A stretch of 64,000 nt of DNA from Zhihengliuella sp. (lineage in GTDB: Bacteria; Actinomycetota; Actinomycetes; Actinomycetales; Micrococcaceae). Location of the stretch: contig NZ_JAPSJL010000007.1 in assembly GCF_031178195.1 (NCBI RefSeq), forward strand, positions 1-64,000. The letters run 5' to 3'. How positions within the stretch are numbered: the first letter of the stretch is position 1; every line of letters begins with the position of its first letter. Below, in pieces: positions 44,190-53,775 of the stretch. Both the position numbers and the translations under genes were made by a program. The notes beneath the pieces are model-generated. The model worked only from the letters and a program-made list of their open reading frames with translations. It did no database searches and was not told the origin of the DNA.

Positions 44190-44636
44190 TCAGTCCTCTC
44201 CTCGGACGAGCAGCGATGAGACGGTGGTGGCGACGCGCTCGCCCGAGGTGGTGCTGATCTCGGCGCGCGTGGTGATCATGGCGCCGCCGCCCATGGCGCG
44301 GACCTGGTCCACGTGCAGCTCGGCGGTGAGCGCCTCGCCGGCGACGATGGGGCGGTGGTGCGTGAAGCGCTGGTCGGCGTGGACCACGCGCGAGAAGTCG
44401 ATGCCGGACGCGGGGTCCGCGATCAGTTGCGCGTCGGCGCGCTGGGCAACGATCACGGCGAAGGTCGGCGGCGCGACGACGTCGGCGTAGCCGAGCTCCT
44501 GCGCGACGGCGGGATCGAAGTGGGCCGGGTGGTTCGCCTTCACGGCGGCGGCGAACTCGCGGATCTTCTCGCGTCCCACGAGGTAGGGCTCACCGGCGGG
44601 GTACACCCGCCCGGCGAGTTCCGGGTTGATCGACAT
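44190..44636 (-). CDS. hadA: MaoC N-terminal-domain dehydratase subunit, HadA-like
   Basis: This 148-aa hot-dog-fold protein resembles the non-catalytic partner of HadB: SINPELAGRVYPAGEPYLVGREKIREFAAAVKANHPAHFD and VVAPPTFAVIVAQRA. HadA subunits lack the catalytic His/Asp and hold the acyl chain. The gene is co-directional and nearly contiguous with hadB and murB, suggesting one transcript. Confidence 0.87.
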   Translation of the reverse strand: MSINPELAGRVYPAGEPYLVGREKIREFAAAVKANHPAHFDPAVAQELGYADVVAPPTFAVIVAQRADAQLIADPASGIDFSRVVHADQRFTHHRPIVAGEALTAELHVDQVRAMGGGAMITTRAEISTTSGERVATTVSSLLVRGED

Positions 44637-44698
44637 GCGACTCCTTCTGCGCTCGGGGCGGACGCGGATGCGACCGCCGTCGGGGTGGGATTCGGCGC

Positions 44699-44938
44699 CT
44701 ACTGGCGCGGCGGGTTCTGCATCCGGTAGGCGCGGGCGTCACGCCCCCGGACCACGAGGCCGGCGACGTGCAGGCAGGCGCCCACGACGATCAGCCCGAT
44801 CGCCGTGTAGAGCAGCGGCCGGGTGCTCGTCCCGGCGCCCACGAGGGCCAGCACGATGCCGAGCGCCGAGAGGCCCATCGAGGCGGCCACGAGGATCTTG
44901 TACAGCGGGGAGAGCGCGTCCCACGGGATCGAGAGCAT
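44699..44938 (-). CDS. Small two-helix membrane protein
   Basis: This 79-aa protein has two hydrophobic helices (YKILVAASMGLSALGIVLALVGA and LYTAIGLIVVGACLHVAGLVVRG) with a basic tail. Its -10 box (TAGACT) begins with the stop codon of the upstream ATPase gene and sits seven bases before the ATG, so it is probably transcribed leaderless from inside the end of that gene. Function is unknown. Confidence 0.75.
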   Translation of the reverse strand: MLSIPWDALSPLYKILVAASMGLSALGIVLALVGAGTSTRPLLYTAIGLIVVGACLHVAGLVVRGRDARAYRMQNPPRQ

Positions 44939-44945
44939 GCGTGCC

Positions 44946-44951
44946 AGTCTA
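44946..44951 (-). promoter_or_regulatory. -10 box, leaderless small-membrane-protein mRNA
   Basis: TAGACT is at minus-strand 44951-44946. Its first three bases are the stop codon of the ParA-like gene. It lies seven bases before the next start codon at 44938. Confidence 0.6.
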
Positions 44952-46664
44952 CTGGGGCCGCGGTTCCGATGCCGTGTCGACGAGCCCGTCGGAGACCGCG
45001 GCGGCGGCCTCGAGCCAGGCCCGCTGGGTGGCCGGCTTCAGCGCGTCGTAGCGGATCTTCCCCTTCACCAGGTGCGAGTCGTACGGCACGGTGACGACGG
45101 TGCGGGCCAGATCCTCGAACCCGCGCCGGATCCGGCGGAGCTGGCCCGGGTTGATGTTCGGCGACTGCTGGGACACGACGACGACGGCGTTGCGCGCCAG
45201 CTCGGCGTAGCGGCCGCCACGCTTGGTGAGCGCGGCGAGCAGCAGGGCGCCGGCCTCGGCGTGCTCCTCCACGGTGGTGGAGGCGATGACCAGCTGATCC
45301 GTGTGGTCGATCATGCGCAGCCAGCGCTCGGCCGACTCGTCGTTGCCGGAGTCGACGAACGTGATCTGGAAGTAGCGGCTGACGACCTCGTGGAGCGTGT
45401 CGAAGTCCCGGCTGGAGACGGACTGCTCGGCGGCCAGCAGGGTCGGCTCCGTGCGCAGGACGCTGAACCGGTCGGTCTGCTGGTAGTGGACGTAGCCGTC
45501 GATGCTCAGCTCGGTCGGCGAGACGCCGAGGAGCCGGTCCGCGTCGTGCAGCAGGTCCATCACGTGGCCCTCGTGGGCGTCCTTGGCGGTGCGCCAGCCC
45601 AGGGTGCCGCGGGTGCCGTTGTTGTCCCAGGCGAGGACCGACTGGCTCGAGTTCCGGCCGAACACGGCCGCGAGGAGCACGGTGGTCGGCGTCTTGTTGG
45701 CGCCGCCTTTGCCGTTGACGATCGACACGGTCCGCGGCCGGCCGACGCGGCGGCCCACGCGGGCGCGGCGGGCCCGGTCGCGGAGCTCCTCGCCGGTGGG
45801 CTCCAGGGAGAAGCCCAGCCGGTTCAGGAATCCGCGCAGGCCCTGCTGGGCCGGGAGCTCGCCCAGGTCCTCCTCGTGGCGGAGGAAGGTCTGGCGGTCG
45901 TCCTGCTCGTCGGTCTCCGGACCGGGTGCCGCCACGGGCGCGCTGTCGGTCGTGAGGGGCCGCGCCACTGGGGCGGCTGCAGTGGCCTGCGACGCGGCGA
46001 CCTGCGGTGGGGTGGACTGGCGTGCGGGAATCACGGGGTGCGTCTCGTTTCGCTGGGGTCCGACGACGTCGTCGAAGTCATCACGGCGGGCGGCGGCGTG
46101 CGCGGTCGCGCCACTCGGCGCGGCAGGTCTGGGCCCACCGGGGCCGGCCGTGCCATGGCTGGGATCCGCGGCCGCGGCGGCCTCCGACCGGGGCACCGCG
46201 GTGATCAGCGGTGTCGCCGCGGTATCCGGCTCCGCCTCGTCGTCGTCCGGAACGGCCTGGGGGTCCGCAGCGGCGTCATGGTCGACGTCAGTCTCGGTCT
46301 CGGTTTCGGTCTCGGTCTCGGCCTCGGCCTCGGCCTCGGCGGGATCGTGCCCGTGCTCGTGCTCGGGCGCGTACTCGGCGTCCTCGGGACGCGACTCGTC
46401 CAGGTCGTCGAACTCGTCGACCGTGTCAGAGGTCTCGGCGACCCGGAACCGGTCCGCCTCCGCGGGGTCGACGACGGCATGGCCGTCGGCTGCGGGGGCG
46501 GCGGTCCCCTCGGCCGGCGGCACGTTCACCCCGAGCTTCTCCAGGGTCTCCTGCGCGCGGCGCTGGCGCTCGGCGTCCTCGGCGCGCCGGCGCTCCTCCT
46601 CGGCCTGCTGCCGGGCCCGACGCATCTCCGCGCGGGTCATGAACTCCTTGTTCGGCTCTGCCAC
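44949..46664 (-). CDS. ParA/MinD-like ATPase with acidic N-terminal arm
   Basis: This 571-aa protein has a long disordered N-terminus: a charged coiled-coil (EMRRARQQAEEERRRAEDAERQRRAQ), then acidic repeats of AE and TE near residues 100-120, then Ala/Pro-rich sequence. The ATPase domain starts at about residue 312. Its P-loop reads GKGGANKT (318-325) in place of the usual KGGxGKT; Asn replaces the glycine before the lysine. WDNNGTRGTLGWR and the FVDSGNDESAERW segment take the place of the other ParA motifs. The start is GTG 46664, five bases after GAGAGGA. The role is unknown; a related actinobacterial family, from memory, shares the NKTPT loop. Confidence 0.8.
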   Translation of the reverse strand: MAEPNKEFMTRAEMRRARQQAEEERRRAEDAERQRRAQETLEKLGVNVPPAEGTAAPAADGHAVVDPAEADRFRVAETSDTVDEFDDLDESRPEDAEYAPEHEHGHDPAEAEAEAETETETETETDVDHDAAADPQAVPDDDEAEPDTAATPLITAVPRSEAAAAADPSHGTAGPGGPRPAAPSGATAHAAARRDDFDDVVGPQRNETHPVIPARQSTPPQVAASQATAAAPVARPLTTDSAPVAAPGPETDEQDDRQTFLRHEEDLGELPAQQGLRGFLNRLGFSLEPTGEELRDRARRARVGRRVGRPRTVSIVNGKGGANKTPTTVLLAAVFGRNSSQSVLAWDNNGTRGTLGWRTAKDAHEGHVMDLLHDADRLLGVSPTELSIDGYVHYQQTDRFSVLRTEPTLLAAEQSVSSRDFDTLHEVVSRYFQITFVDSGNDESAERWLRMIDHTDQLVIASTTVEEHAEAGALLLAALTKRGGRYAELARNAVVVVSQQSPNINPGQLRRIRRGFEDLARTVVTVPYDSHLVKGKIRYDALKPATQRAWLEAAAAVSDGLVDTASEPRPQ

Positions 46665-46850
46665 GGCCGTCCTCTCTGCGGATCTCGATACCGGTGCATG
46701 CTCGCTCGGTCCGCGCACGGCCGTCGAGCGGCCCCGGTGACTCCCGGGCCTCGGACCAGCTTACCGAACCGCGTCCGGCCCGACCCCGGACGCAGAGATG
46801 GGCCGGCTGGCTGTACGCCGCCTGCCTGTCGCCGGTGTACGGCGCCAGCC

Positions 46851-46940
46851 ATCGGCGTCGCACTGACGCAGCTTCGTTCCATCGGCGTTGCGGTGACGCA
46901 GGCTCACTCCGTCGGCGTCGCGATTCCACAGCCGGAGACT
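46851..46940. repeat. Degenerate 30-bp tandem repeats (three units)
   Basis: Units start at 46851, 46881 and 46911, each beginning ATCGGCGT or GTCGGCGT followed by TGACGCAG in the first two. The first two units match at most positions; the third is diverged after its first 12 bases. Confidence 0.75.
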
Positions 46941-46981
46941 GCCCGCAGCCTGATGGATCGCGACGCGGATGCGGCCTGCTC

Positions 46982-47041
46982 CCCCTCGAGGGGACGGGCG
47001 GGCGCACGAAACCCCTCGAGGGGACGGGCGGGCGCACGAAA
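46982..47041. repeat. Perfect 30-bp tandem duplication
   Basis: Two identical 30-bp units (46982-47011 and 47012-47041) each start with the palindrome CCCCTCGAGGGG and end GCGCACGAAA. Confidence 0.95.
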
Positions 47042-47169
47042 CGCGCACTCCGCCGTCGAACGCAATCCACGTCACACGGAGGGTCATGGAGACGTCGACG
47101 GTCGGGGCCGCGCCGTGGACGGAAGGTGAGGACCCGGGGCGCCGTCAGGGGGTCGGCGGCGGGCGCAGG

Positions 47170-47202
47170 AACGGCCCCGAGATCCAGGATCTCGGGGCCG
47201 TT
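47170..47202 (-). terminator. tRNA-Thr/tRNA-Met terminator
   Basis: A perfect 14-bp stem (47170-47183 with 47189-47202, loop CCAGG) begins 7 nt beyond the 3' end of tRNA-Met in the direction of transcription. Confidence 0.85.
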
Positions 47203-47209
47203 CGTCCGG

Positions 47210-47283
47210 TAGCGGCGCCGGGACTCGATCCCGGGACCTCACGATTATGAGTCGTGCGCTCTAACCAGCTGAGCTACGCCGCC
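47210..47283 (-). tRNA. trnM: tRNA-Met (CAT anticodon)
   Basis: This 74-nt cloverleaf has acceptor GGCGGCG/CGCCGCT (G-U first pair), D-arm GCTCAGCTGGTTAGAGC, anticodon loop CTCATAA and T-loop ATCGAGT. The acceptor and the CACGA/TCGTG anticodon stem lack the three G-C pairs of initiator tRNA, so this is elongator tRNA-Met; tRNA-Ile with lysidine-modified CAT is the alternative. The 3' CCA is not encoded. Confidence 0.9.
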
Positions 47284-47344
47284 ACGAATGGGTCTGCCCG
47301 CGTCTGCGCCAGTTTGCACGACACAGACGCGGGCATCCATTCAG

Positions 47345-47416
47345 AGCCCCCCACGGGAATCGATCCCGTGACCTCGTTCTTACCAAGAACGCGCTCTACC
47401 ACTGAGCTAGGGGGGC
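47345..47416 (-). tRNA. trnT: tRNA-Thr (GGT anticodon)
   Basis: This 72-nt cloverleaf has acceptor GCCCCCC/GGGGGGC, D-arm GCTCAGTGGTAGAGC, anticodon stem CGTTC/GAACG with loop TTGGTAA, and T-loop ATCGATT. It lies 61 nt upstream of tRNA-Met and probably shares its transcript. Confidence 0.95.
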
Positions 47417-47580
47417 AACGGAGAAATACTTTACCAGCGCCGGGGGTCCGCGCAAAATCGGCGATGACCTGCGGGGGCGTGTCGCTCGTCACGCCCGCCC
47501 GGGCGGCCCGTCCGGCTGGCGGGGACCACGGCCGGGTCCGGCCCCGCCGTCCCCGGCCACGACCGCTCCGTACGCCCGCG

Positions 47581-49968
<2,388 letters not shown>

Positions 49969-50096
49969 GCCCCATTATGGGCACCGATCTGCGGCGAGCG
50001 GCACCGCGGCAGCCCGGATTCGACCCCGAGGAGCCGAATCGAGCAGCTCCGGAGAAGTCCACCGGCCGGCGAGGGCGAGGCCGGATACGACGACGA

Positions 50097-50127
50097 GCCC
50101 CGCCGCGCGCTGAGCGCGGAACGGGGC
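50097..50127 (-). terminator. Hairpin after the DEAD-box helicase gene
   Basis: Two 6-bp G/C blocks (50097-50108 with 50114-50127, with two unpaired A) close a 5-nt loop 62 nt after the helicase stop. Confidence 0.6.
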
Positions 50128-50188
50128 CCGTGATCGGGAGGCCTGCCGGGTCCGGGTGGGACGCGCGGTGGCCGACCGGGGTGGTTGG

Positions 50189-52033
50189 CTAGCCGCGGGA
50201 GTTGCGCGGGCCGCCGCGGCCCTCGCTGTAACCGCCGCGCTTGAAGCCGCCCTCCTTCTTGAAGCCGCCGCGGTCCTTGCGGAAGCCGCCGCCCTTGCCG
50301 CCGCGGAACCCACCGGCGTCGCCGTCGCGGCGGGGCTTGCGGCCGGAGTCGAGCTCGAGGTTGATGAGCTCGCCGCCGATGCGGGTCTTGGACAGCGCCT
50401 GCATCTGCTCGCTGCTCAGGTCCGCGGGCAGCTCCACCAGGGAGTGGTCGCTGCGGATGTCGATGCCGCCGATCTCGGCGGCGCTGAAGCCGCCCTCGTT
50501 GGCGAGCGCACCGACGATCGATCCGGGCATGACGCGCTGGCGGCGGCCGACGGCGATGCGGTAGGTCGCGTTGCCCTCGGTCAGCGAGCGCGACGGGCCG
50601 CGGGAGCCGAAGCCGTCCTTGGCGCCCTTGGCCATGCGGGCCTGCTTGGTCGGCGGGACCGGGAGGTCCTGCATGAGCAGCGGGCGTCCGCCCTGGGCCA
50701 TGTGGGCCAGCGCGGCGCCGACCTCGACGGCCGTGATGTCGTGCTCCTCGACGTACTTCTCGACGAGGTTGCGGAAGACCGTCAGGTCCTCGGACTCCAG
50801 GGTCGCCGTGATGCGCTGGGCGAACTTGTCCAGGCGCTTGTCGTTGACGATGTCGACGCTGGGCAGCTGCATGAGCTCGACGGGCTGGCGCGTGGCCTTC
50901 TCGATGGCCCGCAGCAGGTACTTCTCGCGCGGGGTCATGAAGAGGATCGCGTCGCCCTTGCGGCCGGCGCGGCCCGTGCGGCCGATGCGGTGCACGTAGG
51001 ACTCGGTGTCGTGCGGGATGTCGAAGTTGATGACGTGGCTGATGCGCTCCACGTCCAGGCCGCGGGCCGCGACGTCGGTGGCGACGAGGATGTCGACCTT
51101 GCCGGCGCGGAGGTTCTCCACGGTGCGCTCGCGCTGCTGCTGCGGGATGTCGCCGTTGATGGCGGCGGCGGTGAAGCCGCGGGCCTGCAGCTTGTCCGCG
51201 AGGTCCTCGGTGGCCATCTTGGTGCGGACGAAGGCGATGACGCCGTCGTGCTCCTCCGACTCGAGGATGCGGGTCATCGCGTCCAGCTTGTGCGCGCCCA
51301 TGACCTGGACGTAGCGCTGGCGGATGTTGGTGCCGGTCGAGGTCTGGGACTTGACCGTCACCTCCTGCGGGTTGCGCAGGTACTGCTTGGAGATACGGCG
51401 GATGGAGCTCGGCATGGTGGCCGAGAACAGGACGACCTGCTTGGTGGCCGGCGTGGCCTCGAGGATGCGGTCCACCTCCTCGGCGAAGCCCATGCGTAGC
51501 ATCTCGTCGGCCTCGTCGAGGACCACGTACTGCAGGTCGGAGAGGTCCATGGACCCCTTGCTGATGTGGTCGATCACGCGGCCCGGCGTGCCGACGACCA
51601 CCTGGGCGCCGCGGCGCAGGCCGTTCAGCTGCGGGCCGTACGGCGCGCCGCCGTAGACCGGGAGGACGGTGACGCCGTCCATGTGCTTGGCGTAGGAGGT
51701 GAAGGCCTCGGCGACCTGGAGCGCGAGCTCGCGCGTCGGGGCGAGGACCAGGACCTGCGGGCTCTTCGTGGGACCGTTGAGGTCGGCGAGCTCGGCCATG
51801 CGGGACAGGGCCGGCACGGCGAACGCGGCGGTCTTGCCGGTGCCCGTCTGGGCGACGCCGACGACGTCGTTCCCGTCGAGCAGCAGCGGGATGGTGGCGG
51901 CCTGGATGGGCGAGGGCTTCTCGTAGCCCACGTCCTGCAGGGCGGCCAGGACCCGGCCGTCGATGCCGAGTTCGGCGAAAGTGGGGATGTTCTCTTCGTT
52001 CGTGGGCACGTCAGATGACACGTCGTTAGACAC
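50189..52033 (-). CDS. DEAD-box RNA helicase with DbpA-type RNA-binding domain
   Basis: This 614-aa helicase has all motifs: Q motif (GYEKPSPIQ), I AQTGTGKT, Ia PTRELALQ, Ib TPGR, II DEAD, III SAT, V ARGLD, VI HRIGRTGRAG. After the helicase core (to about residue 390) a DbpA-like RNA-binding domain follows (YRIAVGRRQRVMPGSIVGALANEGGFSAAEIG), then a Gly/Arg/Lys-rich tail (from about residue 565). This is the CsdA/DeaD layout, used in ribosome assembly and cold adaptation. It has a long upstream leader and stands alone. Confidence 0.95.
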   Translation of the reverse strand: MSNDVSSDVPTNEENIPTFAELGIDGRVLAALQDVGYEKPSPIQAATIPLLLDGNDVVGVAQTGTGKTAAFAVPALSRMAELADLNGPTKSPQVLVLAPTRELALQVAEAFTSYAKHMDGVTVLPVYGGAPYGPQLNGLRRGAQVVVGTPGRVIDHISKGSMDLSDLQYVVLDEADEMLRMGFAEEVDRILEATPATKQVVLFSATMPSSIRRISKQYLRNPQEVTVKSQTSTGTNIRQRYVQVMGAHKLDAMTRILESEEHDGVIAFVRTKMATEDLADKLQARGFTAAAINGDIPQQQRERTVENLRAGKVDILVATDVAARGLDVERISHVINFDIPHDTESYVHRIGRTGRAGRKGDAILFMTPREKYLLRAIEKATRQPVELMQLPSVDIVNDKRLDKFAQRITATLESEDLTVFRNLVEKYVEEHDITAVEVGAALAHMAQGGRPLLMQDLPVPPTKQARMAKGAKDGFGSRGPSRSLTEGNATYRIAVGRRQRVMPGSIVGALANEGGFSAAEIGGIDIRSDHSLVELPADLSSEQMQALSKTRIGGELINLELDSGRKPRRDGDAGGFRGGKGGGFRKDRGGFKKEGGFKRGGYSEGRGGPRNSRG

Positions 52034-52450
52034 GGTTCAATAACCTCTGTGTGGTTGGCCCAGGCGCGGCACCCTGGCGGGCGCCTGCAGTGGGCTGGTG
52101 TGGCGGGGGCGGCAGGATCGCCGCGCTGGGCGCGGGAGGCCGCTACGCATTCGGACTCGATCACTACGGCCCGGCGACTCCCCTATGACTCTGACCCGCA
52201 CTACTTCAGTCAGCAGCCTGCGGATGACACACACGACACGAGGGGGCTCCTGCCTCAAATATTGGGCAGGATGCGAGGGAAACCGGAATGAGTGAACACT
52301 TCATTCTAGCCGACCTGCGGCTCCGCGTCTCCCGGCAGGGGCTCACGGCGACGTGCGATGCAGCACATCGGCCGCCGCATGGGGCGGTGCAGCCCGGTCA
52401 CCCACCGGATGGCGGCCCCGCTGCGAAGCCTCCCCGGCGTCGCTCCTTCG
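52034..52450. other. Spacer upstream of the DEAD-box helicase gene
   Basis: This 417-bp gap has no convincing gene. On the minus strand a TAGAAT box (52303-52308) without a clear -35 could start a leader of about 265 nt for the helicase gene. Nothing else stands out. Confidence 0.55.
52303..52308 (-). promoter_or_regulatory. Candidate -10 box of the helicase gene
   Basis: TAGAAT on the minus strand is the best -10 in the spacer, leaving a long untranslated leader. Confidence 0.4.
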
Positions 52451-53167
52451 TCACGACTCCACGGCGCCGAGCACCCGGTCCACCTCGCGGGCGGCCTTCG
52501 GCGTGAGCTCCCAGGCGCCGGCCTCGCGTCCGGCGTGCAGGCGGCCGGCCTCGTCCGGCGTCGGCCCGAGGAAGAGATCGCGGACGCTGACCCCGTGGTC
52601 GGGGCGGTGCACGACGGCGACCGCGTCGCCCGCGGCGAGCTCGCCCCGGCGGAGGACCCGCAGGTAGGCGCCGGTCGCGGCGCGCTCGGCGAAGCGCCGG
52701 ACCCACTTCGGCTCGCCCATGCGGCGGGCGAAGGTCGCACACGGGGTGCGCGGGACCGTCACCTCGAGCAGGGCGGTGCCGATCCGCCAGCGCTCTCCGA
52801 TGACGGCGTCGGACACAGCGAGACCGCGTACCCGGAGGTTCTCGCCGAAGAGGCCCGGCGGGATCTCGCATCCGAGTTCCGCGGCCCATTCGGCGGCGTC
52901 CTCCTCCGCGTAGGCGTAGACGGCCTGCTCCTCGCCGCCGTGGTGGGCCCGGTCCGCCTGAACGTCCGCGTAGAGCCCGAGCCGCCCGACCTTCACGGGG
53001 CCCTCGACCGGCCGCTTGTCGATGGCCGTGATCCCCACCGGCCCGGCGTCGGGCACAAGCTGGTGCACCCGGCAGACCGCCAGCACCTCGCCGACGGCGA
53101 GCGCGGGGGCGGGCTCGGCGGACTCCGTGGCCGGGTGGGCGGACGCCGTGCGCTGGTCGCTGCTCAT
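52451..53167 (-). CDS. MOSC-domain protein, YiiM-like
   Basis: This 238-aa protein has the MOSC fold, used by molybdenum-cofactor-linked reductases such as YiiM for N-hydroxylated bases. ITAIDKRPVEGPVKVGRLGLYADVQADRAHHGGEEQAVYAYA, LFGENLRVRGL and the conserved cysteine in VPRTPCATFARRMGE fit the family. The start ATG 53167 has TACGCT seven bases upstream, suggesting a leaderless mRNA. It diverges from the next gene. No molybdenum cofactor genes are in the window. Confidence 0.88.
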   Translation of the reverse strand: MSSDQRTASAHPATESAEPAPALAVGEVLAVCRVHQLVPDAGPVGITAIDKRPVEGPVKVGRLGLYADVQADRAHHGGEEQAVYAYAEEDAAEWAAELGCEIPPGLFGENLRVRGLAVSDAVIGERWRIGTALLEVTVPRTPCATFARRMGEPKWVRRFAERAATGAYLRVLRRGELAAGDAVAVVHRPDHGVSVRDLFLGPTPDEAGRLHAGREAGAWELTPKAAREVDRVLGAVES

Positions 53168-53174
53168 GTCCCCC

Positions 53175-53180
53175 AGCGTA
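53175..53180 (-). promoter_or_regulatory. -10 box, leaderless MOSC gene mRNA
   Basis: TACGCT on the minus strand ends seven bases before ATG 53167. The divergent -10 at 53206 is only 25 nt away. Confidence 0.5.
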
Positions 53181-53205
53181 CTGGGACGCCGACGGGCCGC
53201 GCCGG

Positions 53206-53211
53206 TAGGCT
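53206..53211 (+). promoter_or_regulatory. -10 box, leaderless 169-aa membrane protein mRNA
   Basis: TAGGCT ends seven bases before GTG 53219. There is no ribosome-binding site. Confidence 0.5.
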
Positions 53212-53218
53212 CGACGTC

Positions 53219-53728
53219 GTGACTGCCTCGCCTTCGAACCGCCGCCCCGAGCCGTCCCGCTCGGAGGATCCGCCCGCCCCGGGCGGCCGCCCGTCCGGCC
53301 GGTGGGCCTGGCCCCGGCTGCCCGGCACGCTGCGCGCGGCGGCGGCCTGGTGGGGCGTGCTCGCGGCGGCCCTGCTGGTCTTCGCCCTGGCCGCCTTCGC
53401 GAACCACCGACTGCTCGCCGGCGAGGCGGACCGCTCGGCTCTCGTCATCCTCGGCATCTTCCTCTGCGGGCTCGCCGCGGTCATCGGGTGGGGGACCGTC
53501 CTGCTCCTGCGCGGCCGTCTGTCCGGACGGGCGCAGTTGACCACCTTCGGCCTGATCGCCGGGTTGCCGCTGCTCTTCCGCGGACCGCGGCTGATGATTC
53601 CCGCCGTGGGACTGCTGATCGGCGTGCTGCTCCTGTGGCTGCCGCCGTCCCTGCGGTACTTCAAGGCGCAGGCGAAGGCGGCGCGTGCCGCCCGCCGCCG
53701 GGAGAAGGACCGGCTGAAGGGACGGTAG
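53219..53728 (+). CDS. Hypothetical membrane protein with basic C-terminal helix
   Basis: This 169-aa protein starts at GTG 53219 (VTASPSNRRPEPSRSEDPP), has a polar Pro-rich N-terminus and about four hydrophobic segments (WWGVLAAALLVFALAAFANH, LVILGIFLCGLAAVIGWGTVLLL, TFGLIAGLPLLF, AVGLLIGVLLLWLPPS), then an Arg/Lys/Ala-rich helix (RYFKAQAKAARAARRREKDRLKG). No family is recognised. It lies 47 nt before the amidohydrolase. Confidence 0.72.
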   Translation: MTASPSNRRPEPSRSEDPPAPGGRPSGRWAWPRLPGTLRAAAAWWGVLAAALLVFALAAFANHRLLAGEADRSALVILGIFLCGLAAVIGWGTVLLLRGRLSGRAQLTTFGLIAGLPLLFRGPRLMIPAVGLLIGVLLLWLPPSLRYFKAQAKAARAARRREKDRLKGR

Positions 53729-53775
53729 CCGCAGGAGTAGGGTCGACAGCAGGACCGATCCGAAAGGACTGCTGA

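Larger units (their letters stand above)
46665..47209. other. Repeat-rich spacer without genes
   Basis: This 545-bp gap between the ATPase gene and the tRNAs has no gene I can support, although frames stay open because of the base composition. It contains two different 30-bp repeat sets (46851-46940 and 46982-47041) and the tRNA terminator (47170-47202). Confidence 0.7.

Noticed and set aside
46851-47041. Possible CRISPR array (30-bp repeats)
   Set aside because: The repeats are directly tandem with no unique spacers between them, only two or three units exist, and no cas gene is near.
46761-47087. A reading frame through the 30-bp repeats giving ten-residue units
   Set aside because: Several frames stay open because the repeat period is a multiple of three; there is no start with a ribosome-binding site and no recognisable protein.
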